Program-made: the position numbers and the translations under genes
Notes under the pieces: generated by a model
Databases searched by the model: none
The model's input: only the letters and a program-made list of their open reading frames with translations
Told to the model about the DNA's origin: nothing
Part shown: in pieces, positions 1 through 5,967 of the stretch
Numbering within the stretch: the first letter of the stretch is position 1
Layout: every line of letters starts with the position of its first letter
NCBI GenBank assembly: GCA_937880585.1
Contig: CALFMR010000134.1
Coordinates: 1 to 6,898 of the forward strand
From: an uncultured Acidobacteriota bacterium
GTDB taxonomy: Bacteria; Acidobacteriota; Vicinamibacteria; Vicinamibacterales; SCN-69-37
Length of the DNA stretch: 6,898 nucleotides
Direction: 5' to 3'

Positions 1-232
1 AGAACCGGCCGTCCGCCTGGACGACGGCGCCAAGCACCAGCCGGTTGCTGCCGTCGGCCGACTGCACGAAGAAGCCGTCGTTCCAGCCGGCGACCGGCGC
101 GCTCGCTGCGGCGGACGATGATCCGGCTGATGATCCCGTGGTCGATTGTGCTCGGATCGGAAGCGGACGCGCGAGCATCACGAGCGCGGCGAGGGCTGCC
201 GCGCGGCACGAGGCACGGGAACCGACGGTCAC
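1..232 (-). CDS. Phosphate-selective porin (OprO/OprP-like), N-terminal part, cut by left edge
   Basis: Seen: a GTG codon at 232-230 overlaps the dedA stop codon (GTGA) and opens a frame of 77 codons running off the left edge. The first 30 or so residues look like a Sec signal peptide: Arg-containing n-region, an Ala/Leu core (AAALAALVML) and a likely cleavage site after IRA. A Ser/Ala/Gly-rich linker follows, then WNDGFFVQSADGSNRLVLG and VVQADGRF. This pattern (a 'DGF' turn, 'SADG', then a 'LxLGxxVQxDGRF' beta strand) is typical of the start of the OprO/OprP phosphate-selective porin family, outer-membrane beta-barrel channels. A Gram-negative type envelope follows from this. The 4-base overlap suggests translational coupling to dedA as the last visible gene of the ftsB-dedA operon. 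Substrate specificity cannot be judged because the barrel lies outside the window. A second start at 178-176 would remove the Arg-rich n-region and is less likely. Confidence 0.72.
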   Translation of the reverse strand, partial: MTVGSRASCRAAALAALVMLARPLPIRAQSTTGSSAGSSSAAASAPVAGWNDGFFVQSADGSNRLVLGAVVQADGRF

Positions 233-882
233 AGCGCGGACCGGCGTGATCGCGCGCGCAGCCACTCGATGAGGATCGGCAGCAGCGACACGGCAACGAT
301 GCCGATCGTGACGAGCGAGAAGTTCTCTTTGACGATGGGCACGTTGCCGAAGAGCATGCCGGCGCCCAGGCACAAGCCGACCCACGCGGCCGCGCCAATC
401 GCGTTGTAGAACATGAACGCGTGCGGCGCCATCGAAGCCGCGCCGGCGACGAACGGCACGAACGTGCGGATGATCGGCGCGAAGCGGCTGAGCACGACCG
501 CCTTGCCGCCGTAGCGATCGAAGAAGGCCTGCGCGCGCTCGAGATGCTGATGGTTGAGCAGCCGGTGGATCCACCCGCTGCGATCGGTCGCGTGAAAGAC
601 GCGCGGACCGATGATCCGGCCGGCCGTGTAGTTCACCGCGTTGCCGATGAACGCGGCCCCGGCGAGCAGGACGTACAGCGCGACGCCATTCATCCCGCCA
701 GCCGCCGCCAGCGCGCCGAGCGCGAAGAGCAGCGAGTCGCCCGGCAAGAACGGCGTGACGACCAGGCCGGTCTCCGCGAAGATGACGGCGAACAGCATGC
801 CGTAGATCCACGTGCCGTACGCGGCCACGAGATCGGGCAGGTGCCGATCGAGGTGCAGGACGAAATCGAGGAGGGTCGACAC
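229..882 (-). CDS. dedA: DedA family (VTT/SNARE-associated domain) inner-membrane protein
   Basis: 217 residues, close to E. coli DedA (219) and alignable along its whole length from memory. The N-terminus (FVLHLDRHL) matches the DedA start, supporting the GTG at 882-880, although no clear Shine-Dalgarno precedes it. Signature segments are ETGLVVTPFLPGDSLLF (residues 37-53), NAVNYTAGR (81-89) and RYGGKAVVLSRFAPIIRTF (123-141), with several hydrophobic segments and a basic C-terminal end. The acidic pair E37/D49 and arginines R133/R139 lie where DedA-family members have the charged residues needed for transport. Members are proton-driven inner-membrane transporters; some recycle undecaprenyl phosphate or flip phospholipids, and loss often gives envelope-stress and division defects. 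The substrate here is inferred at most. The gene starts 18 bp after ftsB and its stop overlaps the porin start, so it is mid-operon. Next to a division gene, a role in lipid-carrier supply for the cell wall is plausible but unproven. Confidence 0.93.
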   Translation of the reverse strand: MSTLLDFVLHLDRHLPDLVAAYGTWIYGMLFAVIFAETGLVVTPFLPGDSLLFALGALAAAGGMNGVALYVLLAGAAFIGNAVNYTAGRIIGPRVFHATDRSGWIHRLLNHQHLERAQAFFDRYGGKAVVLSRFAPIIRTFVPFVAGAASMAPHAFMFYNAIGAAAWVGLCLGAGMLFGNVPIVKENFSLVTIGIVAVSLLPILIEWLRARSRRSAL

Positions 883-900
883 GGGCGGCGGCCGTCGGCG

Positions 901-1296
901 TCAGTGCGCCGCGGGCGCCGGCGGCGCCGGCTTCACGTCGCGAATGACGACGAGCGTCTCGCCGGGTTTGACGAAGCCGAGCTCGCGCTGTGCCGCGTCG
1001 GCGATGGCTGACGGGTCGGTCTGCAGGCGCCGGCCCTCCTGCTGGAGATGTTGGTTCTCGAGGCGCAGCGCGGCGACGGCCGCCTGCATCGCGTCACGTT
1101 CGTGGCGCGCGCGCACGGCCGCGAGGTACCCGTGGTCGCCGACGATCGCGTTGACGAGGAGCAGGCCGAAGACGAACGCGAGCACCCAGGCGATGCGCCG
1201 GCCCGTGTGGCCATCGCGCGCGGCGTCCGGTCGTGGCCGCACGCGTACGCCCGTGGTGGGGCGTTCGTCGAAGAGCGGCTGCCGGTCGTCGTTCAT
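901..1296 (-). CDS. ftsB: FtsB/DivIC-family septum formation initiator protein
   Basis: 131 residues with the standard layout of the family: a cytoplasmic Arg/Pro/Asp-rich N-terminus (1-34), one membrane helix (about 35-52, IAWVLAFVFGLLLVNAIVG), a coiled-coil stretch (about 58-92, with ALRLENQHLQQEGRRLQ), then the conserved tail TDPSAIADAAQRELGFVKPGE (about 93-113) and a Pro/Ala end. FtsB/DivIC joins FtsL and FtsQ/DivIB in the divisome and helps activate septal peptidoglycan synthesis by FtsW/FtsI. The start at 1296 is preferred because AAGAAAG at 1312-1306 lies nine bases upstream; an in-frame ATG three codons earlier (1305) touches that site. The open frame further upstream runs antisense through cutA and is not part of the gene. 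It is the first gene of an apparent ftsB-dedA-porin operon. The family is too divergent to separate FtsB from DivIC firmly, but membership is clear. Confidence 0.9.
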   Translation of the reverse strand: MNDDRQPLFDERPTTGVRVRPRPDAARDGHTGRRIAWVLAFVFGLLLVNAIVGDHGYLAAVRARHERDAMQAAVAALRLENQHLQQEGRRLQTDPSAIADAAQRELGFVKPGETLVVIRDVKPAPPAPAAH

Positions 1297-1350
1297 GCGC
1301 GACATCTTTCTTATCAGGTTTTCGGAACCGGTACAAGGACAAAATAGGGC
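1297..1350. promoter_or_regulatory. 54-bp divergent intergenic region between ftsB and cutA
   Basis: It lies between the divergent ftsB and cutA starts and is more AT-rich than its surroundings, as expected for promoters. For cutA, AAGGA at 1335-1339 is an acceptable ribosome-binding site 11 bases before the ATG. For ftsB, AAGAAAG lies at 1312-1306. A short imperfect dyad (GGTT 1317-1320, AACC 1326-1329) and the palindrome ACCGGT (1327-1332) lie in the centre. No convincing -35/-10 pair is visible for either strand; promoter elements may lie partly inside the opposite gene. Confidence 0.4.
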
Positions 1351-1683
1351 ATGAGCGACTTCGTACTGGCCATGACCACCCTCCCCGGCGATTTCGACTC
1401 CGCGCCGCTCGCCCAAGATCTCGTGGGCAGCGGACTCGCCGCGTGCGTGACCATCGTGCCGGGCATCCGATCCGTCTACACCTGGAAGGGCGTCCCGCAG
1501 ATCGATCAGGAACAGCAACTCTTCATCAAGACGACCTCGGAGCAGGTGGACCCGTTGTGGGATCTGCTCCGCGAACGCCATCCCTACGACGTCCCCGAGT
1601 TCCTCGTGCTGCCGGTCATCGACGGCAGCGAGCAGTACCTCGAATGGGTGGATCGAAACGTCGGGCCGAAGGCGGAGAGCTGA
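1351..1683 (+). CDS. cutA: CutA1 divalent-cation tolerance protein
   Basis: 110 residues, the normal length for CutA1, a small trimeric ferredoxin-like-fold protein first linked to copper tolerance in E. coli and related in fold to PII signalling proteins. Family landmarks are all present and in order: GSGLAACVTIVPGIRSVYTW (27-46), an acidic stretch and the FIKTTSEQ strand (58-65), RHPYDVPEFLVLPV (76-89) and the closing QYLEWV (95-100). C32 matches the cysteine of the LAAC motif and H77 the histidine of the HPY motif. The cysteine near the start of E. coli CutA (in LCTAP) appears to be methionine here (M8), so metal binding need not follow the E. coli model. The ATG has AAGGA upstream at 1335-1339. 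The gene is monocistronic and divergent from ftsB; its stop lies 9 bp from the stop of the converging PLP-enzyme gene. The true cellular role of CutA1 is not settled. Confidence 0.95.
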   Translation: MSDFVLAMTTLPGDFDSAPLAQDLVGSGLAACVTIVPGIRSVYTWKGVPQIDQEQQLFIKTTSEQVDPLWDLLRERHPYDVPEFLVLPVIDGSEQYLEWVDRNVGPKAES

Positions 1684-1692
1684 GCACCAGCG

Positions 1693-2850
1693 TTACGCCT
1701 CCAACGCCTGCTCGAGATCCGCGACGAGGTCGGCCGCGTCCTCGATGCCGGTCGAGATGCGGATGAGCGCGTCCGAGATGCCGAGCGCGGCGCGTTCGGC
1801 GGGCGGGACCGACGCGTGCGTCATCGACGCTGGATGACTCGCGAGCGACTCGACGCCACCGAGACTCTCGGCGAGCGTGATGAGCCGCAGGCCGCTGAGC
1901 ACGCGGCGCGCGCGTTCGGGCGAATCGACCTCGAAGGCGAGCATGCCGCCGGAGCCCGTCGGCGTCTGACGCGCGGCCAGTTCACGCTGCGGATGGTCGT
2001 CGAGGCCGGGATAGTACACGCGCGTGACGCGCCGATGGCCGCGGAGAAACGTCGCGAGCGCGAGGCCGTTGGCCGAGTGCTGCGCCATGCGGAGCGGCAG
2101 CGTCTTCGTGCCGCGCAGGACGAGCCACGCGTCCATCGGCCCGAGGATCGCCCCGGCCGCGTTCTGCACGAACCCGAGCCACTCGATGTCTTCGTCACGC
2201 ACGGCCACGACCGCGCCGCCGACCGAGTCGCTGTGCCCGTTGAGATATTTCGTCGTGCTGTGAATGACGAGATCGCAGCCGAAGGCGATCGGCTGCTGCA
2301 GGTACGGGCTCGCGAACGTGTTGTCGACGGCGACGGGAATGCCGCGTTCGTGCGCGATCGTGGCGACCGCGGCGAGGTCCGTCAGCCGCAGCAGGGGATT
2401 GGTCGGCGTCTCGACGAACACGAGCTTCGTCGCCGGCGTGATCGCGCGCCGCGTGGCGTCGAGATCCGACGTGTCGACGAACGTGAACGTGAGGCCGTAC
2501 CGCCGCAGGACGCGCTCGAAGAGCCGGTACGTGCCGCCGTACACGTTGGCCGTCGCCACGACGTGGTCGCCCGTTCCCAGGCGGCGCACGACCGCATCGA
2601 TGGCCGCCATGCCAGACGCGAAGGCAAATCCCGCGCGGCCGCCTTCGATCGCGGCGAGGTTCGCCTCGAGTGCGGTCCGCGTCGGATTACGCGTGCGCGC
2701 GTACTCGTAGCCCTTGTTCCGGCCGAGCGCCTCCTGCGCGAACGTCGACGTCTGGTAGATCGGCGTCACCACTGCACCCGTCGCGGGATCGGGCGGTTGT
2801 CCGGCGTGAATGCAGCGGGTGGCGAAGCCCGCGTCGTGCGGCCAGCTCAT
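1693..2850 (-). CDS. Cystathionine gamma-synthase/gamma-lyase family PLP enzyme
   Basis: 385 residues, typical for the Cys/Met-metabolism PLP (trans-sulfuration) family. Landmarks: the tetramer-contributed YEYARTRNPTR (48-58), ASGMAAI (78-84), VETPTNPLLR (146-155), the cofactor-contacting aspartate D176 in DNTFASP, Schiff-base lysine K201 in HSTTKYLNGHSD, and ESLGGVESLASHPASMTHA (328-346). E49 and E334 match the two glutamates (E59, E339) that distinguish human cystathionine gamma-lyase from methionine gamma-lyase, and the YGCT cysteine of methionine gamma-lyase is glycine here (G105/G106). This points to cystathionine chemistry: making cystathionine from an activated homoserine ester and cysteine (MetB), or splitting it to cysteine, ammonia and 2-oxobutyrate (gamma-lyase, MccB). 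Sequence alone does not decide, and no other sulfur-metabolism gene is adjacent. The ATG at 2850 follows a strong GGAGG. The gene converges on cutA and diverges from the phosphatase gene. Confidence 0.93.
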   Translation of the reverse strand: MSWPHDAGFATRCIHAGQPPDPATGAVVTPIYQTSTFAQEALGRNKGYEYARTRNPTRTALEANLAAIEGGRAGFAFASGMAAIDAVVRRLGTGDHVVATANVYGGTYRLFERVLRRYGLTFTFVDTSDLDATRRAITPATKLVFVETPTNPLLRLTDLAAVATIAHERGIPVAVDNTFASPYLQQPIAFGCDLVIHSTTKYLNGHSDSVGGAVVAVRDEDIEWLGFVQNAAGAILGPMDAWLVLRGTKTLPLRMAQHSANGLALATFLRGHRRVTRVYYPGLDDHPQRELAARQTPTGSGGMLAFEVDSPERARRVLSGLRLITLAESLGGVESLASHPASMTHASVPPAERAALGISDALIRISTGIEDAADLVADLEQALEA

Positions 2851-2855
2851 GTGGT

Positions 2856-2860
2856 CCTCC
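2856..2860 (-). promoter_or_regulatory. Strong Shine-Dalgarno of the cystathionine enzyme gene
   Basis: The minus strand reads GGAGG at 2860-2856, five bases before the ATG at 2850. It is the clearest ribosome-binding site in the window and fixes the start of this gene. Confidence 0.75.
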
Positions 2861-2870
2861 GAAGCGTCTC

Positions 2871-2879
2871 TGTTATGAT
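2871..2879 (+). promoter_or_regulatory. Putative extended -10 promoter for the phosphatase-rnc operon
   Basis: TGTTATGAT fits the extended -10 form TGnTATAAT with one mismatch (TATGAT at 2874-2879). No good -35 box lies 16-18 bases upstream, which is tolerated in extended -10 promoters. Transcription would start near 2885-2887, leaving a leader of about 43 bases before the ATG at 2930. It stands out in an otherwise GC-rich gap. This is pattern matching only; the sigma factor preferences of the host are unknown. Confidence 0.4.
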
Positions 2880-2896
2880 GCGGCCTGCCCGGCCGC
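2880..2896. repeat. Perfect inverted repeat (6-bp arms) just downstream of the putative -10
   Basis: GCGGCC (2880-2885), a 5-base loop TGCCC, then GGCCGC (2891-2896). It starts directly after the -10 candidate and would overlap the transcription start. It could be an operator-type dyad or a small GC hairpin in the leader. A second GC palindrome, CCCGCGCGGG, lies at 2906-2915. At this GC content such palindromes also arise by chance, and no U-tract makes either a terminator. Confidence 0.35.
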
Positions 2897-2929
2897 GTTC
2901 CGTCCCCCGCGCGGGCTGAGCCACCACGA

Positions 2930-4999
2930 ATGCCTGCTGCGTCCGACGACGCCGCGCGTGAGCGTCGACCGTACGGGCCTCCGCCCCGGCCGGGCCCGCC
3001 GCTGCTGAAGACCCTTCCCGGCCGGATCTTCCTGATCGCCGGCGCCTGTTCGTTCGCGCTCTACGGCATCGAACAGCTCGTGCCGCTGCCGGTGGTCGTC
3101 GAGATCTTCCGCAAGGTCGTCTCGCTCGCGTGTCTCATCGGCCTCGGCTGGATGACGACGCTCGCGTTCCTGCGCAGCCGGCGCGCGTTCCTCTGGCGCG
3201 TGCGGCGCAAGCTCATTCTCTCGTACGTCTTCCTCGGCTTCGTGCCGCTCGTCCTCGTGCTCGCGTTCGTGCTCACCGGCGGTCTGCTGCTCTACATGAC
3301 CGTGGCGCAGTATGTCTTCCAGGAAGGGTTCGCCGACACGATCGAGACCGTCCACCAGGTGGCCGAGACGTCGGCGATCGAGATCGGCCGCAATCCGTCG
3401 GCGATCCAGGCGGCGATCGATCGCAAGGTCGCGAATCTCGCGAATCGCTATCCGCGCCTGTCGATGGCCGTCGTGTCCGCGCCCGGCATGCCGGCGATGC
3501 CGCCACTCGCGAGCGGCCCCTGGACGCACGAGACGCCGCTCGCGAGCGTGCCCGCGTGGGTGACGCGCGCGGGCGGATTCGCCGGCACGATCGTCCGGCA
3601 CGACGGCGCGACCCTCGCGCTCGTCATCCGCGCCGCGACGCCGACGGCCGACGGCCGGCGGCTCGTCATCGCCGATCTGCCCGTCGACCGGACGATCATC
3701 GATCGCCTGCGCGATCGCACGGGCACGGCCATGACGTCGATCGCCGCGTCGGGATGCGGCGCGGGCACGACGGCTGGTCCGCCGGCGACGCGCAGCATCT
3801 GGACGCTCTTTCGTCAGACGGTCGCCTTCATGGACTGCACGAACTGGCCGGACGGGCAGACGGGCGGCCTGTCGGTGACGCTCGACGCGCCGATCGGCCG
3901 GCTGTCGAACCGGCTCGCGTCGGTCCAGTCGGCGCAGATTGCCGCGATGGTGGGCGAGAGCTGGTGGACGGTGTTCCTGCCGCTGCTCGTCGCGCTCGGC
4001 GTGCTGTTCCTCATCATCCAGGGATCCGCGCTCGTGATGGGCGGACTGCTCGCGCGGTCGATCACGTCGGCGGTCCACGAGCTCTTCGTCGGCACCGAAC
4101 GCGTGCAGCAGGGCGACTTCGCGCACCGCATCCGGATCGAGTCGCGCGATCAGCTCGGCGACCTGGCGGACTCGTTCAATCGCATGAGCGCGAGCATCGA
4201 GCACCTCCTGCACGTGCAGCGGGAGAAGCAGCGGCTCGACGATGAGCTGCGCATCGCGCGCGAGATCCAGAAGTCGCTCCTGCCGACGGGGCCGCCGGTG
4301 GTCGCCGGACTCGACATCGCCGATCTCTGCGAGCCGGCGCGCGAAGTCGGCGGCGACTATTACGATTTCTTCACGGTCGGCCCGGGCCAGCTCGGCGTGC
4401 TCATCGCCGACGTCTCGGGCAAGGGCACGTCGGCCGCGCTTTACATGGCCGAGCTCAAGGGCATCATGCTCGCCTTGAGCCACGCGGAACCGTCGCCGCG
4501 GCGGCTGCTCATCGACGTCAACCGCCGGCTGGCGGGCCAGCTCGATACGCGCAGCTTCATCACGATGACCTACCTCGTCATCGATGTGCCGCGCCGCACG
4601 CTCACCGTGGCCCGCGCCGGCCACACGCCGCTCCTCGTCGTCTCGGGCGGCCGGAGCGAGGTCATCACGCCCGATGGCATGGTGCTGGGCCTGCGCATTC
4701 CCGGCGCCGAGGCGCGCTTCGAGGCGCTGCTCGAGGAGCGGACGCGAGAACTTGCGCCGGGCGACACGATTGTGCTGTATACAGATGGCATCACCGAGGC
4801 CATGGACGCCGGCGGCGAGCTGTTCGGCGAGGCCGCGCTCGCGCACGTGCTCGCGAGCCAGCACGGCCTGGACGCGGCCGGGATCCGCGAGCGCGTGCTC
4901 CGCGAGGTGAAAGCGTTCGTGGGCGATGCCGAACCGCACGACGACATGACGATGGTCGTGCTGAAGGTGACCGGATCGGACGGCATGGGGTCAGCATGA
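2930..4999 (+). CDS. Membrane-bound PP2C/SpoIIE-type serine phosphatase with HAMP domain (RsbU-like)
   Basis: 689 residues. Order: a Pro/Arg-rich cytoplasmic N-terminus (1-30); membrane helices at about 32-49 and 62-81; a basic cytoplasmic loop RSRRAFLWRVRRK (82-94); a third helix (about 95-123); a predicted extracytoplasmic sensor region (about 124-345); a fourth helix (about 347-370); HAMP (about 371-427); a coiled linker with LRIAREIQKSLLP (440-452); and the SpoIIE/PP2C domain (about 453-680). Metal-binding residues look intact: EVGGDYYDF (472-480), D494 in DVSGKG, D619 in YTDGITEA, and D671/D672 in DDMTMVVL. Family enzymes dephosphorylate phosphoserine on STAS anti-anti-sigma proteins, freeing sigma factors in partner-switching stress circuits. 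No STAS protein, anti-sigma kinase or sigma factor is in view, so the target is unknown. The sensor region matches no domain I recognise; it has two cysteines (C276, C303). The ATG at 2930 has no clear ribosome-binding site, so the start is less certain. The stop overlaps the rnc start (ATGA). Confidence 0.92.
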   Translation: MPAASDDAARERRPYGPPPRPGPPLLKTLPGRIFLIAGACSFALYGIEQLVPLPVVVEIFRKVVSLACLIGLGWMTTLAFLRSRRAFLWRVRRKLILSYVFLGFVPLVLVLAFVLTGGLLLYMTVAQYVFQEGFADTIETVHQVAETSAIEIGRNPSAIQAAIDRKVANLANRYPRLSMAVVSAPGMPAMPPLASGPWTHETPLASVPAWVTRAGGFAGTIVRHDGATLALVIRAATPTADGRRLVIADLPVDRTIIDRLRDRTGTAMTSIAASGCGAGTTAGPPATRSIWTLFRQTVAFMDCTNWPDGQTGGLSVTLDAPIGRLSNRLASVQSAQIAAMVGESWWTVFLPLLVALGVLFLIIQGSALVMGGLLARSITSAVHELFVGTERVQQGDFAHRIRIESRDQLGDLADSFNRMSASIEHLLHVQREKQRLDDELRIAREIQKSLLPTGPPVVAGLDIADLCEPAREVGGDYYDFFTVGPGQLGVLIADVSGKGTSAALYMAELKGIMLALSHAEPSPRRLLIDVNRRLAGQLDTRSFITMTYLVIDVPRRTLTVARAGHTPLLVVSGGRSEVITPDGMVLGLRIPGAEARFEALLEERTRELAPGDTIVLYTDGITEAMDAGGELFGEAALAHVLASQHGLDAAGIRERVLREVKAFVGDAEPHDDMTMVVLKVTGSDGMGSA

Positions 5000-5967
5000 A
5001 GGCGCAATCGTCCCGCGAGGGACCGCCGGTCGAGATCTTCCGCAGTCATTCCTCGATTGAAGCCGAAGTGGTGCGAGGGCTGCTCGCCACGCATCGCATC
5101 GAGTCGGTCGTCGCCTCGGCGCTCGCGCCGTCCGTCTTTCCTATTCCGTTCGGCCAGGCCGAGTTCCGTGTGAGCGTGCCGAGCGCGTCGGCGCCGGCCG
5201 CGCGCGATCTCATCGCCGGCCATCTCGACGAAGCCGCGGCCGCCGAAGTGCGCCGGCTGAGTGAGACGCTCGGTCCGCTCGAACACCGCATCGGGTACAA
5301 CTTCCGCGATCTCGGTTTGCTCGAACACGCGCTCACGCACCGATCGCGCGCGCACGAGGACGCCTCGGGCGGCGTCATGGACAACGAGTCGCTCGAGTTC
5401 CTCGGCGATGCGGTGCTCGGCTTCGTCATCGCGGACCTGCTGTTCACGCGCTTTCCCACGCACAGCGAAGGCTACAAGTCGAAGGTGAAGGCCGGCATCG
5501 TGTCGTCCGCGTCGCTCGCGCGGCTGGCCGAAGACATCGAGCTCGGGCGATTCGTCCTGCTCGGACGCGGCGAAGAGAAGACGGGCGGACGCCAGAAGTC
5601 GGCGATCCTCGCCGACGGGTTCGAAGCGTTGATTGCGGCCGTCTATCTGGACGGCGGCGTCGAGGCCGCGCGCGCCTTCATCGTGTCGCGCTTCGGCCCG
5701 CTGATTGCGGCGGCCGGCGAGCACGCCGCCGAAGCGGTATTCACCGAGGACTGGAAATCCGCGCTGCAGGAATGGCTGCAGGCGCACGGTCACGGCCTGC
5801 CGGTCTATCGTCTGGCCGCGGCCGAAGGGCCGGACCATCGCAAGCGCTTCGACATCGAAGTGCTCGTCGACGGCGAGGTGCGCGGACGCGCCGTCGGCCG
5901 CTCGAAGAAAGAAGCCGAGCAGCACGCCGCGCGCGAGGCGCTCGAAACGCTCAATCGATCTCGATGA
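4996..5967 (+). CDS. rnc: Ribonuclease III with N-terminal DUF2007-like domain
   Basis: 323 residues, against about 220-250 for ordinary RNase III; the excess is at the N-terminus. Residues 12-80 (VEIFRSHSSIEAEVVRGLL..., then PFGQAEFRVSVPSASAPAARDLIAG) resemble DUF2007, a small domain found alone or at protein ends with a proposed signalling role. The RNase III domain spans about 86-235: ALTHRSRAHED (112-122), NESLEFLGDAVLGF (130-143) and KSAILADGFEALIAAVYLDGG (201-221). E131, D138, D207 and E210 match the E. coli catalytic set E38, D45, D114, E117. The double-stranded RNA-binding domain is at about 252-320, with the basic GRSKKEAEQHAAREAL helix. It should cleave dsRNA in rRNA precursors and mRNAs. 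The ATG overlaps the phosphatase stop by four bases, with GGGG at 4987-4990 in front, indicating coupling. An in-frame GTG at 5248 could start a conventional 239-residue form. The 3' end overlaps the opposing ATPase gene by 17 bp. Confidence 0.93.
   Translation: MKAQSSREGPPVEIFRSHSSIEAEVVRGLLATHRIESVVASALAPSVFPIPFGQAEFRVSVPSASAPAARDLIAGHLDEAAAAEVRRLSETLGPLEHRIGYNFRDLGLLEHALTHRSRAHEDASGGVMDNESLEFLGDAVLGFVIADLLFTRFPTHSEGYKSKVKAGIVSSASLARLAEDIELGRFVLLGRGEEKTGGRQKSAILADGFEALIAAVYLDGGVEAARAFIVSRFGPLIAAAGEHAAEAVFTEDWKSALQEWLQAHGHGLPVYRLAAAEGPDHRKRFDIEVLVDGEVRGRAVGRSKKEAEQHAAREALETLNRSR

Noticed and set aside
146..409. Plus-strand small frames over the porin start and dedA end (45-272 and 146-409)
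   Set aside because: They are antisense to a signal peptide plus porin start and to the conserved C-terminal part of DedA, and encode no recognisable protein.
1297..1581. N-terminal extension of the FtsB-like frame to an ATG at 1581
   Set aside because: The extra 95 residues run antisense through cutA, are unlike the family, and a start with a suitable upstream site exists at 1296.
1690..1707. GCGTT/AACGC inverted repeat at the cutA/cystathionine-enzyme convergence, as a possible terminator
   Set aside because: Only five pairs with an 8-base loop, no T-tract on either strand, and most of it lies inside the coding end of the minus-strand gene.
1693..2850. Methionine gamma-lyase as the identity of the PLP enzyme
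   Set aside because: The active-site cysteine position typical of methionine gamma-lyase is glycine, and the two glutamates associated with cystathionine enzymes are present.
1816..2919. 367-codon plus-strand frame antisense to the cystathionine enzyme
   Set aside because: Arg/Glu/His-rich translation with no motif, opposite a gene with a complete PLP-enzyme sequence and strong ribosome-binding site.
2873..4939. 688-codon open frame on the minus strand, antisense to the phosphatase gene
   Set aside because: It mirrors the phosphatase coding frame and its product is extremely rich in Arg, Glu, Asp, His and Ala without domains or membrane segments. Long antisense frames of this type are expected where third positions are nearly all G or C.
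4570..5925. 451-codon minus-strand frame across the phosphatase-rnc junction
   Set aside because: It is antisense to two well-supported genes with catalytic motifs intact, and the translation shows no recognisable family.
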